From: Lentilactobacillus parakefiri
GTDB lineage: Bacteria > Bacillota > Bacilli > Lactobacillales > Lactobacillaceae
Length of the DNA stretch: 36,637 nucleotides
Assembly: GCF_002157585.1 (NCBI RefSeq)
Contig: NZ_BDGB01000057.1
Location: 1-36,637, forward strand
Direction: 5' to 3'
This document shows positions 8,150-14,741 of the stretch, piece by piece. Made by a program: the position numbers and the translations under genes. The notes beneath the pieces are model-generated. The model was given only the letters and a program-made list of their open reading frames with translations, did no database searches and was not told the DNA's origin. The stretch's first letter is position 1; every line of letters starts with the position of its first letter.

Positions 8150-8656
8150 TCAGATTTCTGTATCTCCTAAAATTAGCCGGGTAATCATGTTGGCTTCGTG
8201 GCCGGCGGCAATCATAACCCGGGGGGCCATCAGACCTTCAGCACCCATAGATTCACCGTCCCCCGCGATGTACAAATTTTCGCGGGGATGCTTGGTGACA
8301 ATGGTGTTGGAGCTGTGGATTCCCGCCATCCCGGTACCCATCACAATCGGCTTATCGGGATAGAACTCGGATGCGGCATCCAGCAGCATGGCCTTTGCAG
8401 CCGGATTATCAAATGCTTCGGTGATGATGTCTGCGTCCGCAAATAATTCCTTTACGTTGTCATGAGTCACTTTCACCTGGTGAATTTTAATTTCGATAAA
8501 TGGGTTGAACTCCTGCAGATTCTGCTTCAAAGCAACCACTTTTGGCATGTCTACTTGGCTGAGCTTAAACTGCTGGCGATTGAGATTGCTTAACTCAACT
8601 GTGTCAAAATCAATCAAGGTGAGGTGGCCGACACCAATTCGGGTCAGAGCAATTGC
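8150..8656 (-). pseudogene. thiF: ThiF-like sulfur-carrier adenylyltransferase, 5'-truncated
   Basis: About 168 residues of an E1-like ThiF/MoeB-fold enzyme, which adenylates the ThiS C-terminus. From the junction it reads AIALTRIGVGHLTLIDFDTVELSNLNRQQF..., with the family Asp in IDFD and the R-Q-Q-F motif, then ADIITEAFDNPAAKAMLL and GMAGIHSSNTI. The N-terminal GxGGLGS nucleotide-binding loop that should precede ALTRIG is absent, because the sequence turns into antisense thiE at 8649-8656. The first internal start lies at 8617. Intact ThiF proteins of this type are about 200-210 residues, so some 35 are missing, including the ATP loop. Probably inactive. Confidence 0.85.
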
Positions 8657-9062
8657 CCAAGCCGTTGACGCTGCCGGAGTCCATTTGGGTCAAAGTGATT
8701 TGCCAGTGGACATTGCTCGTCGGATATTAGGGCCAAAGAAGATTATTGGGGCAACGGCTAAGACTTTGAAGCAGGCCAAAATTGCAGAAGAAATGGGCGC
8801 CGACTATTTGGGAACGGGCGCCATTTTCCCAACAATGACTCACGTTAAGACGGTTCATACTTCGGTGGAGACCCTTGGTAAGATCAAGCTATCGGTGGAT
8901 ATTCCCGTGTATGCAATTGGCGGCTTGAAGGCTGATAACGTCGAGGCGATTGACGGCGCGCACGTTGACGGGGTGGCAGTGGTTTCTGCAATTATGAAGG
9001 CTGCCGATCCAGCGAGTGCTACTCGGGAGTTGCGGGATGCGGTTGAAGAAGCGATTGGTTAG
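8649..9062 (+). pseudogene. thiE: Thiamine-phosphate synthase ThiE, 5'-truncated
   Basis: About 137 C-terminal residues of ThiE, which joins the pyrimidine and thiazole halves of thiamine. Recognisable blocks are AIAQAVDAAGVHLGQSDLP, GATAKTLKQAKIAEEMGADYLGTGAIFPTMTH, VYAIGGLKADNVEAI and DGVAVVSAIMKAADP. Family members are about 210-220 residues, so the first 75 or so are missing. An open frame runs upstream to 8505, but that part is only antisense thiF. No start or ribosome binding site suits it. It converges on the thiF fragment at an 8-bp palindrome, marking a rearrangement. Confidence 0.87.
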
Positions 9063-9108
9063 GTTGGTGATGATTTGAGGATATTTACTCAACCAATTAG
9101 AAAAAGGC

Positions 9109-9146
9109 AGAAAAAAGGAAGTGGTCAGATTGACGCTTCCCTTTTC
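9109..9146 (+). terminator. Terminator after thiE fragment
   Basis: AGAAAAAAGGAAG pairs with CTTCCCTTTTCT around a 14-base loop, 46 bp after the thiE stop codon. Confidence 0.6.
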
Positions 9147-9274
9147 TGTCAGTATGGAATTTTCAGATAAAGTCGTTGGCGATATATCTATTAATAATCT
9201 TTGACAATCATAATGGCAAAATACAGTCGTGCAATAAGTGCATTCAAGTGAAACGCAATAACCAGGGAATCACG

Positions 9275-9309
9275 AAAAAAGTCTCTCAGCAGTTGCCGAG
9301 AGACTTTTT
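9275..9309. terminator. Bidirectional terminator, serves the toxin-antitoxin operon
   Basis: AAAAAGTCTCTC and GAGAGACTTTTT form a perfect stem with a 10-base loop. It lies nine bases past the toxin stop codon on the minus strand. The rest of 9063-9317 shows no gene. Confidence 0.8.
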
Positions 9310-9317
9310 ATAATACA

Positions 9318-9665
9318 TCATTTTTTTAATTTATAATCACTCAGATATTTAATCAGTCGAACAGTAACATCTTGTCGGTTATCCAAAATACGAAGGACAT
9401 TGATTGCTGGCTGCGTACCATCAACTTCATACAAGACTGTGTTCTTGGGAGTTCTAAGATAGTAAACTTCAGGCAAATCAATTCCTTCGGCGATAGTTTC
9501 TACTGGTTTGCCAGCTTTTGAAAAATCACTCAAATTGTCAAGCTGGTCAAACAGCTTTGATAATATTTTATCGCTGACAGATCTGTCGAATTGATTATCC
9601 AAGTAAGTGGTGATTGACTTTAGATCATTTACGGCATCGTCATAAAGGTTTAAAGAATAAGTCAT
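9318..9665 (-). CDS. RelE/ParE-superfamily toxin
   Basis: A 115-residue protein with the plan of RelE/ParE toxins: MTYSLNLYDDAVNDLKSITTYLDNQF (strand-helix-helix), then LPEVYYLRTPKNTVLYEVDG and INVLRILDNRQDVTVRLIKYLSDYKLKK forming the terminal sheet with basic residues. The family inhibits either translation (RelE, mRNA cleavage) or DNA gyrase (ParE). The N-terminal two-helix hairpin and the length point to the ParE-like side, but the target cannot be decided here. Its ATG overlaps the antitoxin stop by four bases (ATGA at 9662-9665), the usual translational coupling of such modules. Confidence 0.88.
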   Translation of the reverse strand: MTYSLNLYDDAVNDLKSITTYLDNQFDRSVSDKILSKLFDQLDNLSDFSKAGKPVETIAEGIDLPEVYYLRTPKNTVLYEVDGTQPAINVLRILDNRQDVTVRLIKYLSDYKLKK

Positions 9666-9928
9666 CGGTTCCTGATTTCCTTTTCAACATCTTCTAGTGA
9701 ATGCAAGGAGCCTTTACGTGCATGTTCAACAATCTGGACTAACTCATCAGCTACTTGACTTTGTTCGAACTTCTCGAACTCATCAATATCAACAATCGCG
9801 TACTTACCATAGCCATTTTTAGTCAGAATGACCGGATTCTCGGGGGTTACTTCTTCTAAAAGCTTATTGTACGACCGTAGCTCAGAAATGGGCTTGATGT
9901 TTCTAATACCGAGATTGGTTGTTTTCAT
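9662..9928 (-). CDS. Phd/YefM-type antitoxin
   Basis: An 88-residue antitoxin. The N-terminal half (IRNIKPISELRSYNKLLEEV, then NPVILTKNGYGKYAIVDIDEFEKF) is the Phd/YefM DNA-binding fold. The C-terminal part (VEHARKGSLHSLEDVEKEIRNR) would wrap around the toxin. The ATG at 9928 has GGAGGTGGAG just upstream; an in-frame start at 9961 lacks a site. Antitoxin-first order, four-base overlap with the toxin and a promoter close upstream fit autoregulation by the complex (family knowledge). Confidence 0.9.
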   Translation of the reverse strand: MKTTNLGIRNIKPISELRSYNKLLEEVTPENPVILTKNGYGKYAIVDIDEFEKFEQSQVADELVQIVEHARKGSLHSLEDVEKEIRNR

Positions 9929-9947
9929 ATCTCCACCTCCTGATGCA

Positions 9948-9976
9948 AGTATACAGACCATGCTGCAAATTTACAA
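9948..9976 (-). promoter_or_regulatory. Promoter of the toxin-antitoxin operon
   Basis: On the minus strand TTGTAA (9976-9971) and TATACT (9953-9948) are spaced by 17 nt. Transcription would begin very near the antitoxin ribosome binding site. Confidence 0.65.
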
Positions 9977-10001
9977 CGGAGGATGCTTCGAACTTCTTGA
10001 G

Positions 10002-10076
10002 GCAATTTCCCCAGCTATTTTCGTTGCAATTTCCCCCAAACTACTATAACCTATTATCATACTTACAAAAAGTAAG
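10002..10076 (+). promoter_or_regulatory. Control region of the flavin oxidoreductase operon
   Basis: The region holds a direct repeat GCAATTTCCCC at 10002-10012 and 10026-10036 (24 bp apart), TTGCAA at 10024-10029, AT-rich -10 candidates (TATAAC at 10045, TATTAT at 10052) and the inverted repeat CTTAC-AAAAA-GTAAG at 10062-10076. The inverted repeat lies just ahead of the ribosome binding site and resembles operators of redox/quinone-responsive HxlR or MarR-type repressors (inference). No such regulator gene is next to it. Confidence 0.35.
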
Positions 10077-10093
10077 CAACGGGAGGAAAAAGC

Positions 10094-11138
10094 ATGAGCA
10101 TGGTTGATGTAGATAAATTACAATTTGGCCTCGAAACGTTTGGCGATATCGTTCGGGGAGAAGACGGCGAGCTGTTGACGGCTGGCCAATCCATTCGCCA
10201 AATCGTGAAGGAGGGTGAGTTGGCCGACAAGTTGGGTGTCGATGTCTTTGGGATTGGTGAGCATCATCGTCCCGATTACAGTGTCTCGAGCCCCGAAATT
10301 GTCTTAGGCGCACTTGCCTCGGTGACTGACCGCATTAAGTTGGCGACTGCTGTCACTGTGTTAAGCTCGGATGATCCAGTGCGGGTCTATGAACGATTCG
10401 CCACTCTTATCTCAAGGCCGTGCCCAAGTGATGCTTGGACGGGGATCCTTCACCGAATCATTCCCACTCTTTGGCTATGATTTGACCGACTATGATGATT
10501 TATTCAATGAAAAATTAGAGATGTACAGCCAACTGATTAAAGAAAAGCCGATTACCTGGGATGGCAAGTTTACCCAATCCTTGAAGAATCAGGATGTCTA
10601 TCCCAAGACCGATTATAACGGCATTGAAACTTACATCGGTATTGGCGGCTTACCCGAATCAATTATTCGGACCGCCCGGTATGGTTACAAGGTTATCTTG
10701 GCAATTATCGGCGGCCAGGCGGATCGGTTTGTGCCGTATCTGAATTTGTACAAGAAGGCTGCCGAAAAATACAATATGCCGGTTCAACCCGTTGCCGTTC
10801 ACTCCCATGGCTTTATTGCCGACGACGAGGACGAAGCCGTTGAAGTGGCTTGGAAGAACATTAAAGCCAATTTCGACCGCATTGGCTTGACCCGCGGTTG
10901 GGCACCGATGAGCCGGGAACAGTTTGACGGCGAAACCAAGGTTGGGTCATTTTACGTGGGCAATCCGGAGCACGTCGCTCAACGGATGGCCCGCACCATT
11001 AACCTGATGAACCTCGGTCGCTTCGACTTGGTCTACGGAGCCGGAAACCAAACGGCTGCGCAGCGTGAACGCATGATTGAGCTATACGCAACTAAGGTGA
11101 TTCCACGCGTTAAAGAAATTTTGTCCGAGGAGGGCTAG
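10094..11138 (+). pseudogene. LLM-class (luciferase-like) flavin-dependent oxidoreductase, frameshifted
   Basis: Two overlapping frames form one approximately 350-residue luciferase-like monooxygenase, an FMN-dependent TIM barrel. The first frame starts at ATG 10094 (GGGAGG eight bases upstream) and carries LQFGLETFGDI, ADKLGVDVFGIGEHHRPDYSVSSPEIVLGA, and KLATAVTVLSSDDPVRVYERFATL. Near 10404-10412 the frame changes and homology continues as LSQGRAQVMLGRGSFTESFPLFGYDL through GFIADDEDEAVEVAWKNIKANFDRIGLTRGW to the stop at 11138. Family members usually read ATLDALSQGRA here, so an 8-base deletion between CTT repeats explains the shift (inference). The reading stops near 10480 as written. It pairs with the NAD(P)-binding gene two bases downstream. 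Confidence 0.88.
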
Positions 11139-11140
11139 TC

Positions 11141-11824
11141 ATGGCTGAAATTAAAAATGTGGGCATCTTGGGTGCTGGCAAAGTGGGCATTGTTTTAGCT
11201 CAGTTAGCATTAAAAGCTGGTTATCACGTGCGGATTTCCGGATCAGGATCGGTTGAGAAAATTGCCATGACTATCGAAACTTTGGTGCCAGGGGCAGTTC
11301 CAGCAACTAACCAGGGTGTCGTTGCTAAAAGTGATTTGATTATCTTGGCGATTCCGTTGAGTCGGTATAAAAACATTAAACCGAAGCTGCTGAAGGGTAA
11401 ATTAGTGATTGACGCCATGAATTACTGGTGGGAAACTGACGGGATTCGAGAAGAAGTTTTGGATCCTTCATCAACCTCCAGTGAACAGGTTCAGCAGTAT
11501 TTTAATAAGAGCACCGTGGTGAAAACTTTTAATCACATGGGCTATCACAATTTACAGGAAGAGGCCAAGCCAGCTGGGGCGGAGAATCGCAAAGCGTTAT
11601 TTGTAGCTGGTGACAACAAAGCCGCTGTCGATCAAGTTGCCCAATTTGTGGACACCATGGGCTTTGACACCGTCGTGCACTACAACATCGCCGACGGCAT
11701 CATGACGGAACCCGGCAGTGAATTGTTTGGTGCCAGTCTAACCAAGGTGGATTTGCAGAACGTGATTGATCATTTTGACGAAACTGAATTTGGCAAGAAG
11801 ATTCAGGCTGGCGAACAAGGATAG
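11141..11824 (+). CDS. NAD(P)-binding oxidoreductase, F420-dependent NADP reductase-like
   Basis: A 227-residue Rossmann-fold protein of the coenzyme-F420-dependent NADP oxidoreductase family: NVGILGAGKVG (7-16) is the dinucleotide loop, followed by SDLIILAIPLSRYKNI, GKLVIDAMNYWW and VKTFNHMGYHNLQEE. Lactobacilli are not known to make F420, so NADPH/flavin chemistry is more likely than true F420 reduction. It lies two bases after the flavin oxidoreductase with the ribosome binding site GGAGGG inside that gene's end, so they are translationally coupled. A role in supplying reduced cofactor to the neighbour is inference. It is intact although the partner is frameshifted. Confidence 0.85.
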   Translation: MAEIKNVGILGAGKVGIVLAQLALKAGYHVRISGSGSVEKIAMTIETLVPGAVPATNQGVVAKSDLIILAIPLSRYKNIKPKLLKGKLVIDAMNYWWETDGIREEVLDPSSTSSEQVQQYFNKSTVVKTFNHMGYHNLQEEAKPAGAENRKALFVAGDNKAAVDQVAQFVDTMGFDTVVHYNIADGIMTEPGSELFGASLTKVDLQNVIDHFDETEFGKKIQAGEQG

Positions 11825-11848
11825 TGCTTAATCAAGTCTTTAATTAAT

Positions 11849-11983
11849 ATGGGTCAAGTAGGGGGGAATTCTCACTATTTGGTCTTTTTAGGTGGTTGTA
11901 TGATGATATTCACTGTATGGGGATATATAAAGTTGGAAGTTGACACTATTCAAACTGAGATTCTCAATAAGAAGAGTTATTGA
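11849..11983 (+). CDS. Possible small membrane peptide, 44 aa
   Basis: A short frame starting MGQVGGNSHYLVFLGG has one hydrophobic segment (LVFLGGCMMIFTVWGYI) and a charged tail (LEVDTIQTEILNKKSY). The ribosome binding site at 11849 is poor; a GGGGGG run at 11861 could instead serve a TTG in the frame. It resembles a single-pass small membrane protein, but chance is possible. It lies 25 bases after the previous gene and just before a second short frame. Confidence 0.25.
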   Translation: MGQVGGNSHYLVFLGGCMMIFTVWGYIKLEVDTIQTEILNKKSY

Positions 11984-11984
11984 C

Positions 11985-12101
11985 GTGAAGATTACACAAA
12001 GGATAACTAAGAACATCATCAATCAAATTAACGATGAAACTATGGCAAAATTACCACTGATACTCGGCTTAGTTACTTTACTTTCGTTCATTTCAGACTA
12101 G
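11985..12101 (+). CDS. Possible small membrane peptide, 38 aa
   Basis: A GTG-started frame encodes a basic amphipathic start (KITQRITKNIINQINDE) and a hydrophobic end (LPLILGLVTLLSFISD). AAGAAGAG lies about ten bases upstream. It begins one base after the previous short frame ends. The pair has the size and build of small toxin/holin-like or bacteriocin-like peptides, but I recognise no family. Confidence 0.25.
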   Translation: MKITQRITKNIINQINDETMAKLPLILGLVTLLSFISD

Positions 12102-12130
12102 GCTGCCTTTGAGGACAGCTCCGACAACCC

Positions 12131-12215
12131 TGACCCCCAACCACATAAGCCAAAAAAATCATGGATGAACAAGAATCGTTCATCCATGATTTTTCTGACT
12201 TATGTTCCGGGGTCA
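12131..12215. terminator. Very long palindrome / bidirectional terminator
   Basis: The core AAAAATCATGGATGAAC / GTTCATCCATGATTTTT is a perfect 17-bp stem with a 7-base loop. It continues outward through ACATAAG/CTTATGT and TGACCCC/GGGGTCA, giving an 85-bp inverted repeat. Poly-A and poly-T flank the core, so it can terminate on both strands. The extended arms are longer than a terminator needs and may mark a small repeat element. Confidence 0.75.
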
Positions 12216-12234
12216 ACCCGGGTTTCGTCGCTCA

Positions 12235-12429
12235 CTATTGTTCTTCATACCAGATGTAGATTAGTAGCAGTGTTCTCAACTTCTAGCTAGTGGAAACGTG
12301 CTATTTAAGCCAGCTTTCTCCGCTTAGTCCAATAACGACCCTTAACGCAAAAGCAGCGTTAAGGGTCGTTATTAAACTAATGCTCAAAAGCTAACCGGCT
12401 TAAAGGGCACTCTATTGTTCTTCATACCA
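12235..12429. repeat. 18-bp direct repeat of the gnd 3' end flanking a palindromic segment
   Basis: CTATTGTTCTTCATACCA occurs at 12235-12252 and again at 12412-12429, where it encodes the last residues and stop of gnd (WYEEQ). The copies are 177 bp apart. The outer copy also reads ...YIWYEEQ-stop on the minus strand. This looks like either a relic of a second gnd end or an attachment-site-like duplication at a gene 3' end. No integrase is visible. Confidence 0.6.
12304..12401. repeat. Nested inverted repeat downstream of gnd
   Basis: The core is a perfect 18-bp palindrome: AATAACGACCCTTAACGC and its complement around AAAAGCA (12331-12373). Outer arms TTTAAGCC..AGCTTT and AAAGCT..GGCTTAAA extend it to about 98 bp. 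It has no T run on either side, so it is not a typical intrinsic terminator, though it may still end or stabilise the gnd transcript. Confidence 0.65.
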
Positions 12430-13845
12430 AGTATAATGGAAACTCCCTGGGCGGTCGACACGTTCGTACGTGTGGGCACCGAAGTAGTCACGTTGTGCTT
12501 GCAGCAAGTTTGCTGGGACCACTTCTGAACGATATGAATCGTAGTATGAGACAGCGGCTGCTAATGATGGTACTGGGACGCCAGCCTTAGTTGCCAGTGC
12601 GACAACGTCACGTGCTGATTCCTGGTACTTCTTGGCAATATCCGTGAAGTATGGATCCAGCAGTAAGTTTTGCAAATCTGGGTTCTTGTCATAGGCATCA
12701 GTAATGTTTTGAAGGAAGCGGGCACGAATAATGCAACCGGCTCTCCAAATCTTAGCCATTTCGCCTAACTTGATATCCCACTTATATTGTTCTGAAGCGG
12801 CCTTTAATTGGGCAAAGCCTTGGGCGTAACTCATAACTTTACCGAAGTAGAGGGCTTCACGAACCTTTTCAACGATTTCTTTCTTGTCAAAGTCAACCTT
12901 GCCTTCTGGCTTAGGCAAAACTTTGGAAGCTGCAACACGTTCGTTCTTGATCATTGAAATGTAACGGGCGTAGACGGCTTCGGTGATCACTGACTGGTCA
13001 ACTCCGACTTCAAGGGCATCTTGTGAACTCCACTTACCAGTTCCTTTGTTAGCACCTCGGTCAAGGATCATATCAACGATTGGCTTGGTCTTGTCATCGC
13101 CAAGATCGTCTTTGTGGGTTAAAATATCAGCGGTAATTTCGATTAAGTAGCTGTCGAGTTCGCCCTTGTTCCAATCTTTGAAGATGTCAGCCAATTCATC
13201 AACTGAGTAGCCGGCAAGGTTTCTTAAAATGTTATAACTTTCATCGATTAACTCTTCGTCACCATATTCAATTCCGTTATGAACCATCTTGACGTAGTGT
13301 CCAGCACCATTTGGTCCAATATAGGTCACACAAGGTTCACCGTCAGCAGGTGCTTTGGCAGCAATTTGCTTGAGAATTGGCTCTACCAAATCATAAGCTT
13401 CTTTTTGGCCACCTGGCATTAATGAAGGGCCTTGGAGCGCACCAAGTTCACCGCCGGAGACACCCATGCCGATAAAGTTGATTCCTGATTTATCGAGACG
13501 GGCATTACGGGCCATTGTATCGTGGAAGTTAGTGTTACCACCATCGATCAAGACATCGCCTTTATCGAGGAGTGGCAGTAATTCATCAATAACGGCGTCG
13601 GTTGGTTTGCCAGCCTTAACCATTAAAATAATTCGACGAGGGGTTTCAAGTGAGTTAACAAAATCTTCAATCTTGTAACTTGGAACGAGTTTCTTGTCGC
13701 CATGATCCTTGATAACTGCTTCAGTCTTGGAGCCGGTTCTGTTGAAAATGCCAACAGTGTAACCGCGGCTTTCAATGTTAAGGGCCAAGTTCTTGCCCAT
13801 AACAGCCATTCCAACAACACCAATGTTTGCTTTTTGATCAGCCAT
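12412..13845 (-). CDS. gnd: 6-phosphogluconate dehydrogenase, decarboxylating
   Basis: A 477-residue enzyme converting 6-phosphogluconate to ribulose 5-phosphate and CO2 with NAD(P)+. The Rossmann motif [13 protein letters not shown] is at 9-21, the NADP-type NRT at 35-37, the substrate motif [17 protein letters not shown] begins at 130, and the catalytic stretch K186-M-V-H-N190-G-I-E193-Y holds the acid/base lysine and glutamate. Length is normal. ATG 13845 has AAAGGATGG eight bases upstream; the longer in-frame start at 13884 adds residues before the conserved N-terminus. In heterofermenters this step leads to xylulose 5-phosphate for phosphoketolase. Candidate promoter elements lie in 13880-13920 and a cre-like site at 13985-14000. 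zwf is 900 bp upstream on the same strand but has its own terminator and promoter. Confidence 0.97.
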   Translation of the reverse strand: MADQKANIGVVGMAVMGKNLALNIESRGYTVGIFNRTGSKTEAVIKDHGDKKLVPSYKIEDFVNSLETPRRIILMVKAGKPTDAVIDELLPLLDKGDVLIDGGNTNFHDTMARNARLDKSGINFIGMGVSGGELGALQGPSLMPGGQKEAYDLVEPILKQIAAKAPADGEPCVTYIGPNGAGHYVKMVHNGIEYGDEELIDESYNILRNLAGYSVDELADIFKDWNKGELDSYLIEITADILTHKDDLGDDKTKPIVDMILDRGANKGTGKWSSQDALEVGVDQSVITEAVYARYISMIKNERVAASKVLPKPEGKVDFDKKEIVEKVREALYFGKVMSYAQGFAQLKAASEQYKWDIKLGEMAKIWRAGCIIRARFLQNITDAYDKNPDLQNLLLDPYFTDIAKKYQESARDVVALATKAGVPVPSLAAAVSYYDSYRSEVVPANLLQAQRDYFGAHTYERVDRPGSFHYTWYEEQ

Positions 13846-13984
13846 TTCAAAACCATCCTTTTCTATATAAGAATTACTACACAATTAGTGTACCATCTCA
13901 CAAATAGAAAGTGAAACAAAAACGCGTTAGAACAGTATGCCGAATTTGTTAGATGAGAGATTGTGAAAATGAAAAGTTGTTTTT

Positions 13985-14000
13985 CGGGAAACGCTTACAA
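13985..14000 (-). promoter_or_regulatory. cre-like CcpA site upstream of gnd
   Basis: On the minus strand TTGTAAGCGTTTCCCG fits the WTGNNARCGNWWWCAW consensus except near its 3' end. It lies about 140 bp upstream of the gnd start, beyond the likely promoter, a position more usual for activation than repression. Apart from this, 13860-14360 contains only an AT-rich stretch, a 13-bp palindrome GTATTCTGAATAC at 14169-14181 and a repeat of GCGTATTCT (14168, 14267), with no convincing gene. Confidence 0.4.
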
Positions 14001-14363
14001 AAATCAAAATAACTGCTCTATAGGTGCTTGGATAATTTACGCGGTTAATTGTTAAGAAAAATAGTTGGTGGATTTTCAGATAAATGGTAAAAATTTACAT
14101 GAAATAAATATGTGGCGCATCCAATATTTAAAATGACGATCGTATAATTACATAAATGCAAAATAAAGCGTATTCTGAATACAGGGAGCTGACACTATAA
14201 ATCAGTATAATTAACACGCTTTCCACACGCCAAGCGAGTAATGTGACTTCTATCATTCATACATAGGCGTATTCTAGGATGGAGCGAAGTTACACCTTCG
14301 GAACTGAGAATTCCATAATTCGCATCATTATTTAAGATTCATGAAAAAATGGGGGCAAATAAG

Positions 14364-14480
14364 ATGAAAACGAAACACACAGCTATGTATGCCCTAATTG
14401 TAGTTGCTGTTATAGTGATTATTTTGATTGCTTTCGGCTTGTTTTACTATTATGGGCAACCATCGGTATCGTTTCGCTAA
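14364..14480 (+). CDS. Small single-pass membrane peptide, 38 aa
   Basis: ATG 14364 follows GGGGGC at seven bases. The product is a basic start (MKTKHTAM), one clear hydrophobic helix (YALIVVAVIVIILIAFGLFYYY) and a short polar tail ending SVSFR. It matches the pattern of small single-span membrane proteins, whose function I cannot name. It lies alone between gnd and zwf, on the opposite strand from both, and ends 68 bp before a terminator that faces the same way. Confidence 0.5.
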   Translation: MKTKHTAMYALIVVAVIVIILIAFGLFYYYGQPSVSFR

Positions 14481-14547
14481 ACACTTCTTTGGATACAAAC
14501 TTTAAGCGCGTTAGTGAATGTCTATGCGCAGAATAATCGTAAGTAGG

Positions 14548-14590
14548 AAAAAATCAGAGACGTTATTTAAATTGGCGTTTCTGATTTTTT
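14548..14590 (+). terminator. Terminator after the 38-aa membrane peptide
   Basis: AAAAAATCAGAGACG pairs with CGTTTCTGATTTTTT around a 13-base loop. The T run makes it a good intrinsic terminator on the plus strand and a usable one on the minus strand. Its presence supports a real transcript over 14364-14480. Confidence 0.75.
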
Positions 14591-14687
14591 GGTGTTTCGG
14601 GAGCTGTGTTTGGAGCTGATCAGCCGTAAACTTTTAAATTAAAAAAGGATCATCTGACCAGAGTAATTGTAAGGGAGAATTTTCAAA

Positions 14688-14725
14688 TAAAAAAACTGAC
14701 CGAAAACAATTTTGTCTTCGATCAG
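14688..14725 (-). terminator. Terminator of zwf
   Basis: Read leftwards, CTGATCGAA and TTCGGTCAG form the stem, followed by a run of seven T (14695-14688). It starts 17 bp after the zwf stop. Confidence 0.8.
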
Positions 14726-14741
14726 CTTAAACAATCATTAA

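Noticed and set aside
8505-8648. Open frame extending ThiE upstream
   Set aside because: This stretch is antisense thiF; the encoded residues do not resemble the ThiE N-terminus.
7350-9062. TPP riboswitch for the thiamine genes
   Set aside because: I looked for CTGAGA followed by ACCTGATCTGGATAATGCC-type sequence near thiG, thiF and thiE and found none. A lone CTGAGA near 11957 lacks the rest.
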